The notes: generated by a model from the sequence alone, not told the origin. A stretch of DNA of 64,000 bases from Talinum fruticosum (GCA_021018815.1 JAITYX010000011.1:9748501-9812500), one strand, 5' to 3'; shown: positions 1 through 12,300, counted from the stretch's first letter. Made by a program: numbers and translations.

Positions 1-311
1 TTTGGTCCTTATGTCTCTCATAAACCACTTTTCTCAACTTTTTTTAACCATTTAACAAAACGGGTTATGGGTATTTAAGTGGGGCGGGTTTGGGGCGGGT
101 ACGGGGCGGGTATTGCGGGTACGGGTTATAGGTGTTATATGGGGCGGGTATGGGGCGGGTGAAGCCTAAACCCATACCCATACCCACCCCATACCCATTT
201 TAACCATACCCGCCCCATACTCATATTTGAAAATTTTTTAACACCCACTCGGGTTTTAAATGGGGCGGGTTTTGCGGGTTTTAAACGGGTTTGGGTTTTT
301 CGCCATCCCTA
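1..311. mobile_element. Right end of a hAT-like non-autonomous element
   Basis: The segment is almost entirely degenerate copies of GGGCGGGTA and its complement CCCGCCCCAT, switching orientation near the middle. It ends with CGCCATCCCTA, the inverse of the TAGGGATGGCG terminus that opens the element at 16984. The left end lies outside the window, so the target-site duplication cannot be tested; the next eight bases are gatatgga. Such arrays of short inverted subterminal motifs are known in hAT elements, where transposase binds them. The class assignment rests on terminus similarity only. Confidence 0.55.
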
Positions 312-603
312 GATATGGATGGTGTCGGGTTAGGCCTCCTTATGCACCACAAGACCCCAGGAAAGTAAGTTTGTTCTACCGAGAGAATAAGTTTGTTCTA
401 AGGGATAAATGCGAACTGCGAAATTGACACAATAAAAGCTTTGAACAGTGAACAATTCGGTTGCCCACAACCACAAATTAAGCTACACATGTTCAACTTT
501 ATGAATCACCAATTTGCATGTAAGAACCAAACATTTCACAATCATATTTTCCGAGAATTATCTAATCATATCCAGACAATTTTCCAATTTCGAAATTTTA
601 TGA

Positions 604-630
604 TTGAGAGAGAGAGAGAGAGAGAGAGAG
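604..630. repeat. (AG)n microsatellite
   Basis: Uninterrupted alternating AG for about 27 bases, readable directly. Confidence 0.9.
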
Positions 631-964
631 TACCGCCAGGAGAAGAAGGATATTTCAGCCATTTACGAGTTGCGAGATGGCAGCATCATAGCCCGGAGAA
701 AGAAGACCCTTTGTGACAATCGTCCTCAGCTCATCTTTCCTCCGACACACCTTGTTCTTTTCAGTAACAATCTTCATGTGTCCTCTAACATATTTTTATC
801 ACTCTTGCTCCCACACCCTATCAAACTCTGCAAAAATCAATTCTCCACAACGTTTCAACAATCAATCAATTCCCCTCCACCCTCTAGATAAGTTAACTTC
901 AAAGAATTAATTGGATGATCAATTGATTGCTCCTAATTTTCAAAATAATTAATATGCTCGACCT

Positions 965-1300
965 TGAGGAAATTGCGAGACGCCAACATCGGATTCATCG
1001 TTAGAGTCGTCGTTTCGATGCCGTCGAAGCAGCTTACACCAATTCCTATCAATTGCCGGTGGTTGCTTCTCGTTGTTCTCCTCGATTAAATTCGGGTCAT
1101 CTTAGCAGAGCGAGTAAGAAAGAGAGCAGAGAGAGAGAGAAAGAGCACACATTACAGAGGGGACGGAAAACGGGGATTAAGAGTTTACCCACCTCGATTT
1201 AAATGATGAATTCGTTGTCCGATTGAGGCACCCAACGCCGACATGCAAGCCTTGAACGATGAGCTTCGTCTTCCTCGTCCAAGCACCGGCCTTTCTTATG
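965..1300 (-). other. Possible minus-strand coding patches
   Basis: On the minus strand a long pyrimidine tract (about 1140-1100) runs into a possible AG acceptor near 1098. An open frame follows to about 965, rich in Asp, Asn, Arg and Glu, with a local motif RNWCKLLRRHR. Upstream on the same strand, 1297-1198, is a second basic/acidic stretch ending in VPQSDNEFII and a stop. The composition looks like disordered nuclear-protein sequence, but no start codon, reliable donor or recognisable domain links the pieces. They may be exon remnants of one gene or chance. Confidence 0.2.
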
Positions 1301-1953
1301 TCTCTTCGGCCTCTTTCCTCTCTCTTTATCCCTCTTGGGAGAGGTCAAATGAAACATTGGAGAAATGGAGGATGGTGTTCGAGGTTATGAAGAGGTAGGG
1401 AGAGAGAGAGAGCCAATGTGGGTGGTCGCCGAAATTCATGGTGGGTGGATTTCATAGAGATAGATTAGTTATTTGGAGGGGGTGAGAGCGAGAGACGCTT
1501 ATTTTAGGGGGAGGGGGTTAATCTATTAGCTGGAGATAGAGGGTTAACAGGAGAGAGAGAGTTGAGAGGTGAGAGAGACGGTTGGGGGGGAGGGGGTAAT
1601 TGTGGAAGTGGAGAGAGAGTGGGGTTAATTATTTGTTTTGGAGAAGCGGTGTGAGAGAGGGAGTCACAGAGCTAGAGGAAACGTGGGAGCAGATTAAAGT
1701 CAATCTTAATTTGCAAATTTTTTTAATAATAATAAATTAATATAATTAATAAACGGCTGAAATTTAAAAACATAGCAAATTAATGGCTGGAAACAAAAGT
1801 TATCCCTACAATTAAGGGGAGAAAGGTCAACCCAACTCTCCTTTTATATATTAATAGATTTGGAGAGTACAAAAACCGACTGAAACGACGGCAAATTTTT
1901 AATTTAAAGAAGAAGAAAAATTGAGGAAACGACGCATTTGTTCCTTATTTCAT

Positions 1954-2009
1954 TTTATTATTATTATTATTATTATTATTGTTATTATCATTATTATTAT
2001 TATTATTTT
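1954..2009. repeat. (ATT)n microsatellite
   Basis: About eighteen ATT units with two interruptions, readable directly. Confidence 0.9.
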
Positions 2010-2165
2010 GTTTTTATTCATAAAAATTTTCTTAATTATTTAGCAAATAGATAAATTTTCATATTGAAAACTATGTTATTGATCCATATGTATTCATATC
2101 TATAGATGTTAAGGTAATACTTGGTGATGAGATATTTGTAAATTCTTAACAAAATAATTTATTTA

Positions 2166-2599
2166 GGCCCTGTTCGGCAAAATGAGTTGTTTAAGTAGCG
2201 GATAATCTGTTTAGGTAGTCGATAGTCTGTTAGATTTTAGTCGTTAGTCTGTTAGATTTTAGTCGTTAGCGGATAGCTGTTCAATTGAGCGGTTGAATAA
2301 ATGTGTTCGGTAAATTTAGCGAGTTGAGTTAGTCGATTATTGTAAATTGACGTAAAATGATATAAATAATTTGTCAAATATAAATTAAAAAGGGATTTTT
2401 TATCAAAAAATATAAAACGCTACTTTCAAATGTGAAAAGCTAATATTCTTAACTTTTCGAAACACCACTTGAAACACTAAAAGTTACTGCAAACGCTAAT
2501 TAAAACACTACCTTACCGAACGCTAATATTTGGTTGATTAGTGTTTTAACTTGGTCAAAATACTAAAAGTTACTCCAAACGTTGTTGCCGAACAGAGCC
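2166..2599. mobile_element. Tourist-like (PIF/Harbinger) MITE, 434 bp
   Basis: Terminal inverted repeats GGCCCTGTTCGGCAA (left) and the complement of TTGCCGAACAGAGCC (right) differ at one position. The element is flanked on both sides by TTA (2163-2165 and 2600-2602), the three-base duplication made by PIF/Harbinger transposases. There is no coding capacity. The interior has inverted halves (GTTAGATTTTAGTCGTTAG on the left; ACACTAAAAGTTACT and relatives on the right). Confidence 0.85.
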
Positions 2600-2602
2600 T
2601 TA

Positions 2603-3346
2603 ACTTCATCATACAATTAGAAATAACTCGAATTCTAAGCAGCTAATTGTTGTGACAAATATTGCAATCCACAATTGATATGGAATTAAAACAATTAAAA
2701 TAGTTAATCATAGATTGATTGACAGGGTGTTATGCTGGAAAAAGCCATATTTCGGGAGACGAGAAGAGAAGTTATCGAGTGCTCACAATCGCTGCAAAAG
2801 TAGGAAAGTGAAAACTAGTCGCAAGCGAAAAGGGTGCGGTAGCTGGGCAAGAATGAAAATGAGAGGCAGAAAAATTTATGAGATTCACTAGTTACGCTTT
2901 TAGGTATTTATATTAGCCAGGAAAAGAAAGATAATTGGGGTCAACTTGTTTTAATTAAGATAATCGCGTTACGTGGAACGAAAATTTACTGAAGCTGCCG
3001 AACAAAATTGGTCACAAACTCACAATTCCCTGCCAAAAATAAAAAAACAAATCCTTCATTAGAAAATATCCTTTATTAATTTCAATCGACTTATCTAATC
3101 ATAATCAAGGTAGGAGGAGGCGTGTTTCACTCCCATTCTCAAGTCCAGTCGTAGAAAACTTTGAACAACAAATAAATTTAAAAAATTAAAAAATTTCCTT
3201 ATTTGGAGTGAAATAATTTTATAAAGAAATATAGAAAAAATTTGGTGAAAAATAAAAAAAATAGGTAATAAAATTTGAGCAAATAAATTTAGAAAGTTAA
3301 AAAAATTCTCTTAGAGTGAAATGATTTTTTTAAAAAACGGTTTTGC
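2603..3346. other. AT-rich intergenic DNA
   Basis: No supported gene or element. The sequence is AT-rich, with short similar stretches at 3180-3215 and 3290-3330 (both contain AAAAAATT followed by GAGTGAAAT) that suggest a small local duplication. Confidence 0.4.
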
Positions 3347-3349
3347 TAA

Positions 3350-3715
3350 GAGTAATTGCAACGCAGGATTATGTGAACCAATTTTATCTATGTGATTCAA
3401 TCCATCTTAACGCAACGCACATTCCATTCAATTCGAGGTCGATCCACCTGCATGATCGCTTGTGTATTCAATCCGCCCGCGTATCCATCTTGCATTATTT
3501 TTCCTTTTTTGTTTTATTTTTGTCAATGTTTCCATATTTAAAGAAGAAAACTAATTAAATATATATATTTATAGGCTTTATAGGAAATATTTTATTTGAC
3601 GATCCAATTTGATAATCCATGGGTGTAGAGGGATAGATTGAGATCCAAAAATTAAATTATAGAGGATGTAGGTCCCCATGTGATCCAAAATTTTGGATCA
3701 CGGATGCGAATGCTC
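3350..3715. mobile_element. PIF/Harbinger-family MITE, 366 bp
   Basis: Begins GAGTAATTGCAACGC after TAA (3347-3349) and ends GATGCGAATGCTC followed by TAA (3716-3718). The termini are imperfect inverted repeats and TAA is the target duplication. The right half contains the self-complementary motif ATCCAAAATTTTGGAT, which is also near the left end of the transposase-bearing element at 3805, so this looks like an internally deleted relative. Confidence 0.75.
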
Positions 3716-3718
3716 TAA

Positions 3719-3801
3719 GAGCATTTGAATCCAAAAATTAAATTAGAGAGGATGTAGGTCCCCATGTAATCCAAAATTTTGGATCACGGATGCGGATGTT
3801 C
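3719..3801. mobile_element. PIF/Harbinger-family mini-MITE, 83 bp
   Basis: Starts GAGCATTTGAATCC, ends GGATGCGGATGTTC, and lies between TAA trinucleotides (3716-3718 and 3802-3804). Its body repeats the last 75 bases of the preceding MITE with few differences, including ATCCAAAATTTTGGAT. It shares one TAA with each neighbour. Confidence 0.75.
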
Positions 3802-4284
3802 TAAGAGCATTTGCACCCCGATCCAGAATTTTGGATCACATGTGGGGTCACATCCTCCACCTCACCTACAATCCACCTTTTTGGATTGCAATCCGTTATT
3901 TTTACACTAATTAGATCATTAATTAAAATATTCCTATGGGGCCCCTAATAAACATATTTAATTTTATTTTATAAAATATTTGTGTTAATAAATTTTTAAG
4001 TTCAATTCATATAATTTCTGAAAAATTAAAAAGCTAATTTTATAATAGTAAAATTAATTAAAAAATACAATCATGAATTTTGTAATTTTAATTAATATTA
4101 GTAGTAGATAAAAGATAGCTTAAATTGGTAAAATTGCGGTAAAAGGTGGATTTTAAAAATTTCAAACTGAAGTTCAACATTAAAAAATACAATACATAAA
4201 TTCAACTTTAAAAAATATTACGATACAAAATTTTTTACGAAAAAAATACGATATGAAAGTTCGACAATAAAAATCACTTTGGCA

Positions 4285-5663
4285 TCACACACGACTTTGT
4301 CGTGTCATATTTCGCTTCCTTACTTCTTCAACCAAGTTTGCTTGGACGAGCATATGCGTTTCCGGGTTTCGAACTTTTGCTGATCTTGCTAAGTAAGTTG
4401 CATAGCACGGATGATGCTCACGTCGAATATTAAGATCATGAGTACTACCCTCCCACTTGCTCATATTCAAAAGAAAGGTTGTATGTATCTCACTTATCCT
4501 CAACGATCATGTTATGTAATATTATACCGCTTTCATTATATCCCACATGATTTGCTCTTTCATGTACCGAGCAGGGCCATGTACTATGGCAAAGCAAGCT
4601 TGTAGCACACCAAAGGCTCATTCAATATCCTTCCTAATTGCCTCTTGACGTTGAGCGAATAATTTTGCCTTCGGACTTTGTGGAAGAGGTATAGTTTTCA
4701 CGAACGTCGCCCATTTTGGGTAAATACCATCTGATAGAAAGTATCTCATTTTATACTCATGACTATTAACGACATACTCACATTTGGGAGCCTGATTTTC
4801 ATACAACTCCTGGAAAATTGGTCATCGTTGAAGGACGTTGATGTCATTTAAACTTTCCGGTAGGCCGAAGAAGGCATGCCATATCCAAATATCATACGAA
4901 GCAACCACTTCAAGAATGATGGTTGGAACCCCATAAAGTCTTTTAGCAAACGATGCTTTCCTACCCGCCGGGCAATTCTTCCATTCCCAATGCATAAAAT
5001 CAATACAACCTAGCATACCAGGGAAATCACAGGCATCCGCCACTCGCCAATAAACGATCAACATCAACTTGGGTTGTTTTTCTTAAATACTCTTCCCGAA
5101 TACCGCAATGATGCCTTTAGAAAATTTTTTCAAACATTGTAGTGATGTGCTTTCACCAATCTTCAAGTATTCATCAACACAATCACCAACATAAGCTAGC
5201 ATCCGCATGGCTACAATGCACTTTGTTAGAGGTGTCAATCCACGTCTTCCAATGGCATCATACCTCAATTGAAAGTACTCAAAATGATTTTCAAGTGCCT
5301 CCACTATGCGGATGAATAAGTGTCTTCGCATTCTAAATCTTCGACGAAATTGATCTTCATTGTAAATTGAATCAACTACGAAGTAATCTTTGTATAACTG
5401 CTCATGAGCTTCTTCTCGATTTCTTCTAATACATCTTCTTTTTCTTCGAGGTTTGGATGATGATGAAATTCGTCCCCTTGAGCATCTTCCTTAACCTTTA
5501 CATACAATAACATTTCTTTATCATCAAGAAGTTCTTCTAAAATGGGCATATCATCATCGATTGTTCTAATATGAAGCTTAGTCCATCCGATGATGATGAG
5601 GAGGAGGAGGATAGGGATCGGGATCAGGATGAAGAAGACGATAAATCTTCCATTGTGAACCAC
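4285..5663 (-). pseudogene. PIF/Harbinger DDE transposase, decayed
   Basis: This would cut and paste the element by DDE catalysis in the nucleus. The N-terminal part (5663-5376) is acidic. A second piece (5331-5083) carries the helix-rich pre-catalytic region (motif RRGLTPLTKC, then MRMLAYG-like and ESTSLQCLKKF). The catalytic core (5067-4822) has GCIDFMHWEWKNCP, giving the first Asp, and NDINVLQR, giving the second. The next piece (4806-4618) leads to the Glu region EAIRKDIE. These match plant HARBI1-like transposases closely. The gene is split by in-frame stops and frameshifts, including a stop just before the FGVLQ motif, so it cannot make a full protein as read. Confidence 0.88.
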
Positions 5664-6025
5664 CTATGTAGAAACAATTATAGTTAGAAAAGGTTAGACA
5701 CACTAAGCACTTGCAATTTATTTGAACAGTTATTTGCTCTAATATGAAAAGTTAGACGAATTTTCTCCCGTGACGAATAAATGTGTGAACAAATGAATAT
5801 TTTATTTCATAAATTTAAATCATGAAAACATAGGAAAAAAGTAAAACAAATTAAGCACTTGCAATTTATTTCAACTTTCACTAGTATTCTAAACTTATTA
5901 GATTTATCCTAATGGCTACTTGAAATTATGTTGATCTCTTGCATCTAATATCTTCCTTCATGTGTTCGAAATAAAGGGTATCTTCTAGAGACATATGACT
6001 AAGATCCATCGCCATAATTTTGTCA

Positions 6026-7186
6026 TCATATTCTCTCCTTCAATTCTTGCTTTTGCTGCTTGTATTTCATTTTGCTACGAAACTTGTCCTCCTTCAATTT
6101 TCTATCCTCATATCCGTGACGAATTACTTCCTCACATATCTCCGCCTTCCTCTCTTGAACTTTAATATAATCACGCAGGACTTCTAGTTTGTCCGCAATT
6201 GTGATGAGATCAATTTTGAGGTCTTCCTTTTCCTTCCCCTTTATCTCGGCAGCTTTTCTCCCCATTGAGCGACTAATACCACTCACTTCTTCAACACTTG
6301 GATCTTCGAGTGTTGAGGACTAAGGTATCATGATGCCTTCCCATTTCATTTGTTTTGGATCTTTTTGATGATCCCGACGAGGGTGTAGAGGTTGATGAAG
6401 GTATATGTTGCTCAACTAATGCCTTCCATTTCGGTTGGTCTTTTAGCATGTAATACCAGTATTCAAACTTAAACTTCTTACTCTCTCTTTTTCAAAGAGA
6501 TCATGAGCACGGGCGAGATCGTCTTCCATGCTCATCCCACTAATATTGCTTCGGCATACTTCCTCCATGATCCTAGTCCACTTGGATACCATCGGCTACC
6601 CCATATTCCAGACGAGCGTTGCAAGTCTTCCCTATTCTTGGAAGAACTCCTCGTGGGAGGTTGTTGTAGAAGTTCTCGGCCATCTTACTCCAAAATGATC
6701 TTATCTTTTGATCGGCCCCGTAACGGGTCTGTGCCAACGTTAATCCAAAAAGTAATAAGCCTTTTATCCTCTTCGATTTCCACTCCTTTGCCCCACGAGG
6801 ACCTCCCTCCATTTTATCTTCTCCTAACTCATTTGTATCATTATCAATTCCAAAGTGCCCTAAATCATCGTTTGAATCGGTAGGGATTGATGGGGGTATT
6901 AAGTTGCTGGCCCTCGATAGGTGATTAGGATTAGGTGGAAGTTTGCAAGGATATTTTGGTGATGTGGGATATTGGAAATAAGATGCTTCATGTTGATTTG
7001 GTCCATAAATCCCACTAGGCAAACTTTGGTAATAGTGAGGGCAAGGATAGTTTGGTGGTTGGGGGTATGGGGGTAAGGGTAGTTGGGCGTAGCACCTTGG
7101 CTTGAACCACCAATACTTCCTACGGTTTGTATTTCATCGCCATCAAGTAAACTTATAAGCGAACGTGGTACAATAGGATCCATCAA
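6026..7186 (-). pseudogene. PIF/Harbinger partner ORF (Myb/trihelix, NAM-associated C-terminus), decayed
   Basis: In PIF/Harbinger elements a second, DNA-binding Myb-like protein helps import and position the transposase. The piece at 7022-6573 has a Pro/Asn/Gln-rich N-terminus and then a trihelix-like block with GADQKIRSFWSKMAENF, the usual signature. The piece at 6286-6026 has the basic coiled-coil tail starting SMGRKAAEIKGKEK, as in NAM-associated C-terminal domains. The frames are interrupted between them (around 6300-6570). It lies directly upstream of the transposase on the same strand, as expected. Confidence 0.78.
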
Positions 7187-7540
7187 TGTCTATAAACAAC
7201 ACTTACATGGATGGAAACATTTACGTTTTTGGTCATTACTTACATAATTTTCAAAAATTTATTCTCATATATTTTTAGAGTAAAATTCTAATCATATATT
7301 TTAAAATTAAACCACATTATAACAAAAGCTGACAAAAATAATATGTCTATTTATTTATTCTCTCCTTGTGTCTTTCTATTTTATGCGAGGATGTTATAAT
7401 TATCGCTTTTTTTAATCTTTCTATTGTCTTTGGAACCTGTTAATATCTTTTCTATGTGACATCTATCCCTCAAACAAAATAATATCTACAAAATAAAGAT
7501 TGACATCAATAAATTAATTAAAATATATCATTAATAAATA

Positions 7541-8042
7541 CTCTCCCCATCCCTAAAAAGATGTTTAACTTTTCAACTATATAGAATTTGGAGAGATTTG
7601 TGTATTTAAAAAAATTGTCTTTATAAGTGACAAGTTGATTCTAGATCAGATGAGCTATAAAAATAGATATTAAATGAAAAATTGAGGAAAAATTGGACTT
7701 ATTATATTTTCATTGAATCAATATGAGTACGTGTGTTAAATGAAATAATTTATTACTTTGTGTTCAAATTAGTCACTCTGGGCAATCAATCACTTAAATA
7801 AAATAAAGATCAATGTCTATGGTTAAATGTGTTGGACCAAATGAGATTTAATTTAATAATGAAAATTGAGATTGTAAATATTTCATCACTTATGGTTGAT
7901 TTTTGTCCTCCCATTCTATTACGCTGTTTTTGGGGCTCGTTTTTGAAAAAGTAAAATAAAATAGTTATATAATAAATTTTGACAATGTTTTTGGGACATC
8001 TAAAATAAAAAAAATTTGATAATTTTTATGGGATGGAGAGAG
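7541..8042. mobile_element. Stowaway-like (Tc1/mariner) MITE, 502 bp
   Basis: Starts CTCTCCCCATCCCTAAAAA and ends with the near-perfect inverse TTTTTATGGGATGGAGAGAG, flanked by TA on both sides (7539-7540, 8043-8044). TA duplication plus CTCYCYCCATCCC termini are diagnostic of Stowaway-type elements. It is nested inside the PIF/Harbinger element and does not touch its ORFs. Confidence 0.82.
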
Positions 8043-8557
8043 TACATATTACAAATTAAAACATAAAAATATCAAATAAATACAATGAAAATTATGCTTA
8101 TTAAAATTACTTACCGAATACGAACTTTATAATTTTTCTTTATTCCTTGCTATCAACCTTCAAGTAAGATTACTGTTTTAGTGGTAGAATTTTTAAATGT
8201 GAAATTGATCATAATATTAATGGGTATTTATAGAACAAAACTAAAAAGAAAAAAATTACATTACTTATTAATAAAATATTCATAACAACTATATTTTGAT
8301 TCGCAAATAAAAACTAGCAGTTGCCTTTTATTCAGCAAATCAAATTATGAGGAAAAAAAAAACAAAGGTGAGGCCCACACCTTGATATATTAAGTAATTA
8401 ATATAGAAAAAAGAAAATTATGTCTGATTGGATTCACGAGGTGCCTTCCTACGCGTTCCACCATGCGGGGGATTGACAATGAAAAACCATTGTATTGAAA
8501 TTTGTGCAGCTCAAGGCAATTCTTGGACAGCAAGGGCCCCTAATGCAATTGCTCTAA

Positions 8558-9399
8558 ACGTCGCCCTTAGGATAATGGATAACATGTATCTATATCCTAT
8601 TATATAAAGAATCTTTTCAAGTTAATTTTACACTTTCCTATTAAAAATCTACCCAATATTGTGTTTCAAATGAATTATTTTTAGTTGCCTAATTTGATTA
8701 AAGCTCTCCCTAAATCTCAAAAATCCAGTAGTCAATTTTTTCTTTTTGGAAATTGCTTAACTAAAAATTCTCATAATTCGATGAGGCATACAAGACCTAA
8801 ATTGCATAATTATGTCACTTTGGTCCTATTCTTGAAGCATTTGTCTAATGTCATAAGATGATAATTCACTCAAACTTAACTCCCGTCAGTCGCTAGCGAG
8901 AACTATACTTGATAACCTTCTTAAGCTTGCTAATAAGCCTAGAGAATTCTTGACTTAGGCTGGAGAGAGCTAAGTAAGCAACACAGAACATTATGGAATA
9001 GTAAAGAGAAATATAGAGAATTTCGGAATGTTCTAGAGCGGCCCGTGACACTAGTTCCTATTCGATTGGGCGCCAAAATACTATTTTAGATGAATTAGAA
9101 AGTTAAATCATGAAATTAGGGATGGATTCTTTATTTCGCTTCAACAACCCATCAGTTAGTCGTTCAGGGCTAAAATTGGCATGAACACTTGAGACTTTGG
9201 TCTATATAAAAAACATGGAACTTTCTAAAAATAGCTAATCCAATATAATACCTTCCTCGTAGTAATTATACTGTGGTCTGCAATTGACATGGGTGGATAC
9301 GTAAACCTTAAAGAATCCAAATCCGTCCTAAATTGAGATTAAAAACGAGTCCTCCCAAGGCAAACACCAAACTGAAGGAGCAAGGTAAAAATGACAGCA
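8558..9399. other. 3' flank of the WD40 gene
   Basis: AT-rich sequence between the end of the PIF/Harbinger element and the stop codon of the minus-strand WD40 gene. The transcript's 3' untranslated region must start at 9399 and run leftward. No other feature is supported. Confidence 0.4.
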
Positions 9400-12300
9400 T
9401 CAACCGATCTTGTGAAGTCCAATGTTTAAGTCAGAGGAGATGGAGATGAGTAGAGGAAGAGATTTGTGCCAATCAGCCTTGAAAACCCGTTTTTGGTGGG
9501 CATTTAGTGATTGAGATGGCTCATTAGAGTTATATCGGATATCAAACATGTGGATCACAGGGTCTGCTGAACCTGAACTGATAAAGAGACCATTAGGCGA
9601 CCATGACGAATTTATCAGAGCTGACTGTTGGCCACTGCTTTCTTGCTTCCAGCCAAATGCATGGAGTTCCGAATCCCTCAGCCGGATATCAAATAGACGG
9701 AGCTGCCTCTCTGGAGTTCTGAAATGTTCATTCACAATGAGTCAGAAATCAAGATCTTGTCAAGAACATATATATTCTCTTCAGATAGACACCATAAACG
9801 GCAAGTATATTACACATGCCACAAATAGTTGGCTAAGTAGCTCATGAAACATTTTAGACAGCCAACAACCTGGGTAAAACCTATGGTGAAGCTAGCCAGT
9901 TTCATCACATGCCGGTTGATCAAGCACACTCCAAAATAATATGAACAAGGATTCAAAGTTGAGAAAACATTTCGTATCTTGATATGTTAATCATAAAGCA
10001 GGGGATAACTCAGTGAGTTGATAATCTCACTCATACTTAAAACAGTTGCACCATTATGCTGGTCTTTTATTTTCCCATTGGCCCTTTATTTTACCGGAGA
10101 GTTAAAGTTTTTGGCCTTCCAGACACCTCTGTGCAATTCAGTAAAACATAGCAAGGCCCAGAAAATAAAGATTCCTATTATAGGTAAAGCTGTGCCAAGC
10201 TCAGGGGGTCTGACGCAAGTCCAAGCCAGCTCTGTTCGCATGAGCCAAGTGTGAACCAAGATGACAACCCAACCACTGTAGGCTCATGAACTTCGAGTTG
10301 ATCCAAGTGTCACCAAGCTCAAGTCGGTAATGCTGGAGCTCAGCTCTACTCATCTCAAATAAAGCCTAGTTGTATAGGCAGTATATAAAGTGGCAAAAAA
10401 TTATAAAGCATATTATTGCATCCAACTTATGATTACCTTTTCAATCACAATTAAGTTTGGCCTTAAGTTCTCGGTTTCCAGACTAAACATCATGTTATTT
10501 GAACAAGGATGTGAATGAAAGAGGGGAGGGGATGGTAACTGCAGAACCTTGATGTAGAGGAAAATTTCACAAGACAATTCTCACAGTGAAGAAAGCAAAG
10601 AACTAAAGAAGGTTCTAACCTCAAAATGCATAGAAAGACTAAGTCATGCAGATTTTCACACAAGTGTCACTTACCCTGTTTGAACCATAAAAAGATTGAA
10701 GTCACATGGGTTAGGAACAACACTCATGCATTTGCTTTCTATTTGATGTTTGTAATCTGCGCGTCCAGCAAGCACATCATATCCAATTATCCTCTTATCT
10801 GCACCAGCAGACACTATAATCTGCTTATGCTGCATCCCAGCAACCCCCATTACCGTAGAAGAATGTAGATTCCTATGCAATGTCCTTGGTTTCCACATCT
10901 TATCTTCATGTTTCTCGGTCCAAATTGTAACAGCATGATCACTGCCACTGGTAGCAAAATGCACATCATTCCAAGGCATGAACACAATGCTGTTGATAGT
11001 TCCCTTGACATGAGGCTTCTCCTCCAAGAAGGTTACACGATCATTCTGCCAAGACACGAAAGTAAGACTGCATGCGGCTGTGTTTGGTTGGACGGAAAAT
11101 GATTACTTTGGAGAAAAAATTTATATTCCAAAGGAAAATAATTTTCAACTCATATTTTTCATTGTTTGGTAGGAAGGAAAATAATTTTCAACTCATACTT
11201 CGAATTGTTTTTGTGGTTATATATGTGATGATAAATGTAAACAAATCAAGGAATTTTGACATCAAATTTTAGACTTGAGCTTGTGTTAATGTCCTTATCA
11301 AATGGTAAAGTTTAGATTCAAACTGTTGAAGTCACCTCGTATACGAAAATTAGTCAACCGAATGTTTTAGTTCTAAATGTGGTGATAAATGTCGACAAAT
11401 GCGCAAATTTTGACTAGAGTTTGAGCTTTTTAAATGTTCCCTATCAAGTTTGTCAAGTTTTGATTCAACCTTTAAAGTCACCCATGTCTGGAAAATAAAA
11501 TTCATCCCTTTTTAAATGAAAAATATTTTCCCCCATATGAGTGACAATGATTTTCCTTGGAAAATAATTTTCCATCCTATTCTTCCCCTAACGACGGAAA
11601 TTTAGAAAATTATTTTCTAGGAAAACATTCCTTTCCCCCACCCCTCACCAAACAAACCCCTCATATGCATCAATTCTTCCAACTTCAAGTCTTCAAGAGA
11701 TCAGCATTTATGTGTAAAATAATAACAAAACGAGGCAACTAGCTGCATAGAAGGTATTGAGTATTCATGCATCGCTAGTACTTGGTACCTGGTTTTTGTT
11801 AAAGTCTATAACTGATATCTGATTATCCCCACTATCTGCACTATATACAGCAAGTAGCCTATCCCCTTCCGGATGCCATGCTATATCTTCAGGCCATCTC
11901 CTCTGTTTTGGAGATAGACAACTTGTAGAGCTTAAACAGGTCGCACCTGATCTAATTTACATCACCAAAAGCACAAAAACACTCATGAGCAATAGACATA
12001 AACCTTAGGAAGATTATCAAAATTTAGAAAACCAGAAGGTCTAAGCCACCGAAGACAAAAGTAATTTGGGATGACTTCCCAGCATGCCAGACCTTAAACT
12101 TTGGAGATGACATAAAGTGATAGAGAAAAAGATCATAACACCATTGTGCATGAAAAGACTAAAAACTTCAGGACTTGATTAAGGAGCTGCCTGCTTGGTT
12201 CAACTCAGGCAAAGGGAATCGTTAAACAGAGATGAAGGGGGCAGAATTAAGAAAGGAGTTTATGACCTTACAGCCTACAGGTGTGTTTGGCTCGGGTGGG

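Larger units (their letters stand above)
312..2162. other. Unassigned region, GA-rich, no firm gene
   Basis: No gene could be established. The interval holds (AG)n tracts near 604-630 and many GAGAGA runs between 1110 and 1680, typical of plant 5' leader or promoter DNA, and an ATT microsatellite at its right end. Two minus-strand patches with coding-like composition are listed separately. The forward frames around 604-890 are open mainly because an AG repeat reads as Arg-Glu, which is not evidence of a protein. Confidence 0.4.
3805..8554 (-). mobile_element. PIF/Harbinger element with two decayed ORFs, 4.75 kb
   Basis: The left end GAGCATTTGCACC follows TAA (3802-3804); the right end TGCAATTGCTC precedes TAA (8555-8557). 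About ten of the first thirteen terminal bases match as inverted repeats. Inside, on the minus strand, are the two genes expected of an autonomous PIF/Harbinger element: a Myb/trihelix-type ORF (7186-6026) and a DDE transposase (5663-4285), both broken. A Stowaway MITE (7541-8042) sits upstream of the ORFs. The boundaries are a hand call from matching termini and TSD. Confidence 0.7.

Noticed and set aside
1..311. Telomere-like repeat
   Set aside because: The motif is GGGCGGGTA-like and changes strand; it is not TTTAGGG and ends in a hAT-type terminus.
441..910. Overlapping forward reading frames around the AG repeat
   Set aside because: They are open because (AG)n encodes Arg-Glu; no splice structure, domain or conservation signal supports them.
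9548..9847. Forward frames opposite the WD40 exons (also 10626-11102)
   Set aside because: Antisense shadows of real minus-strand exons with good splice phases.
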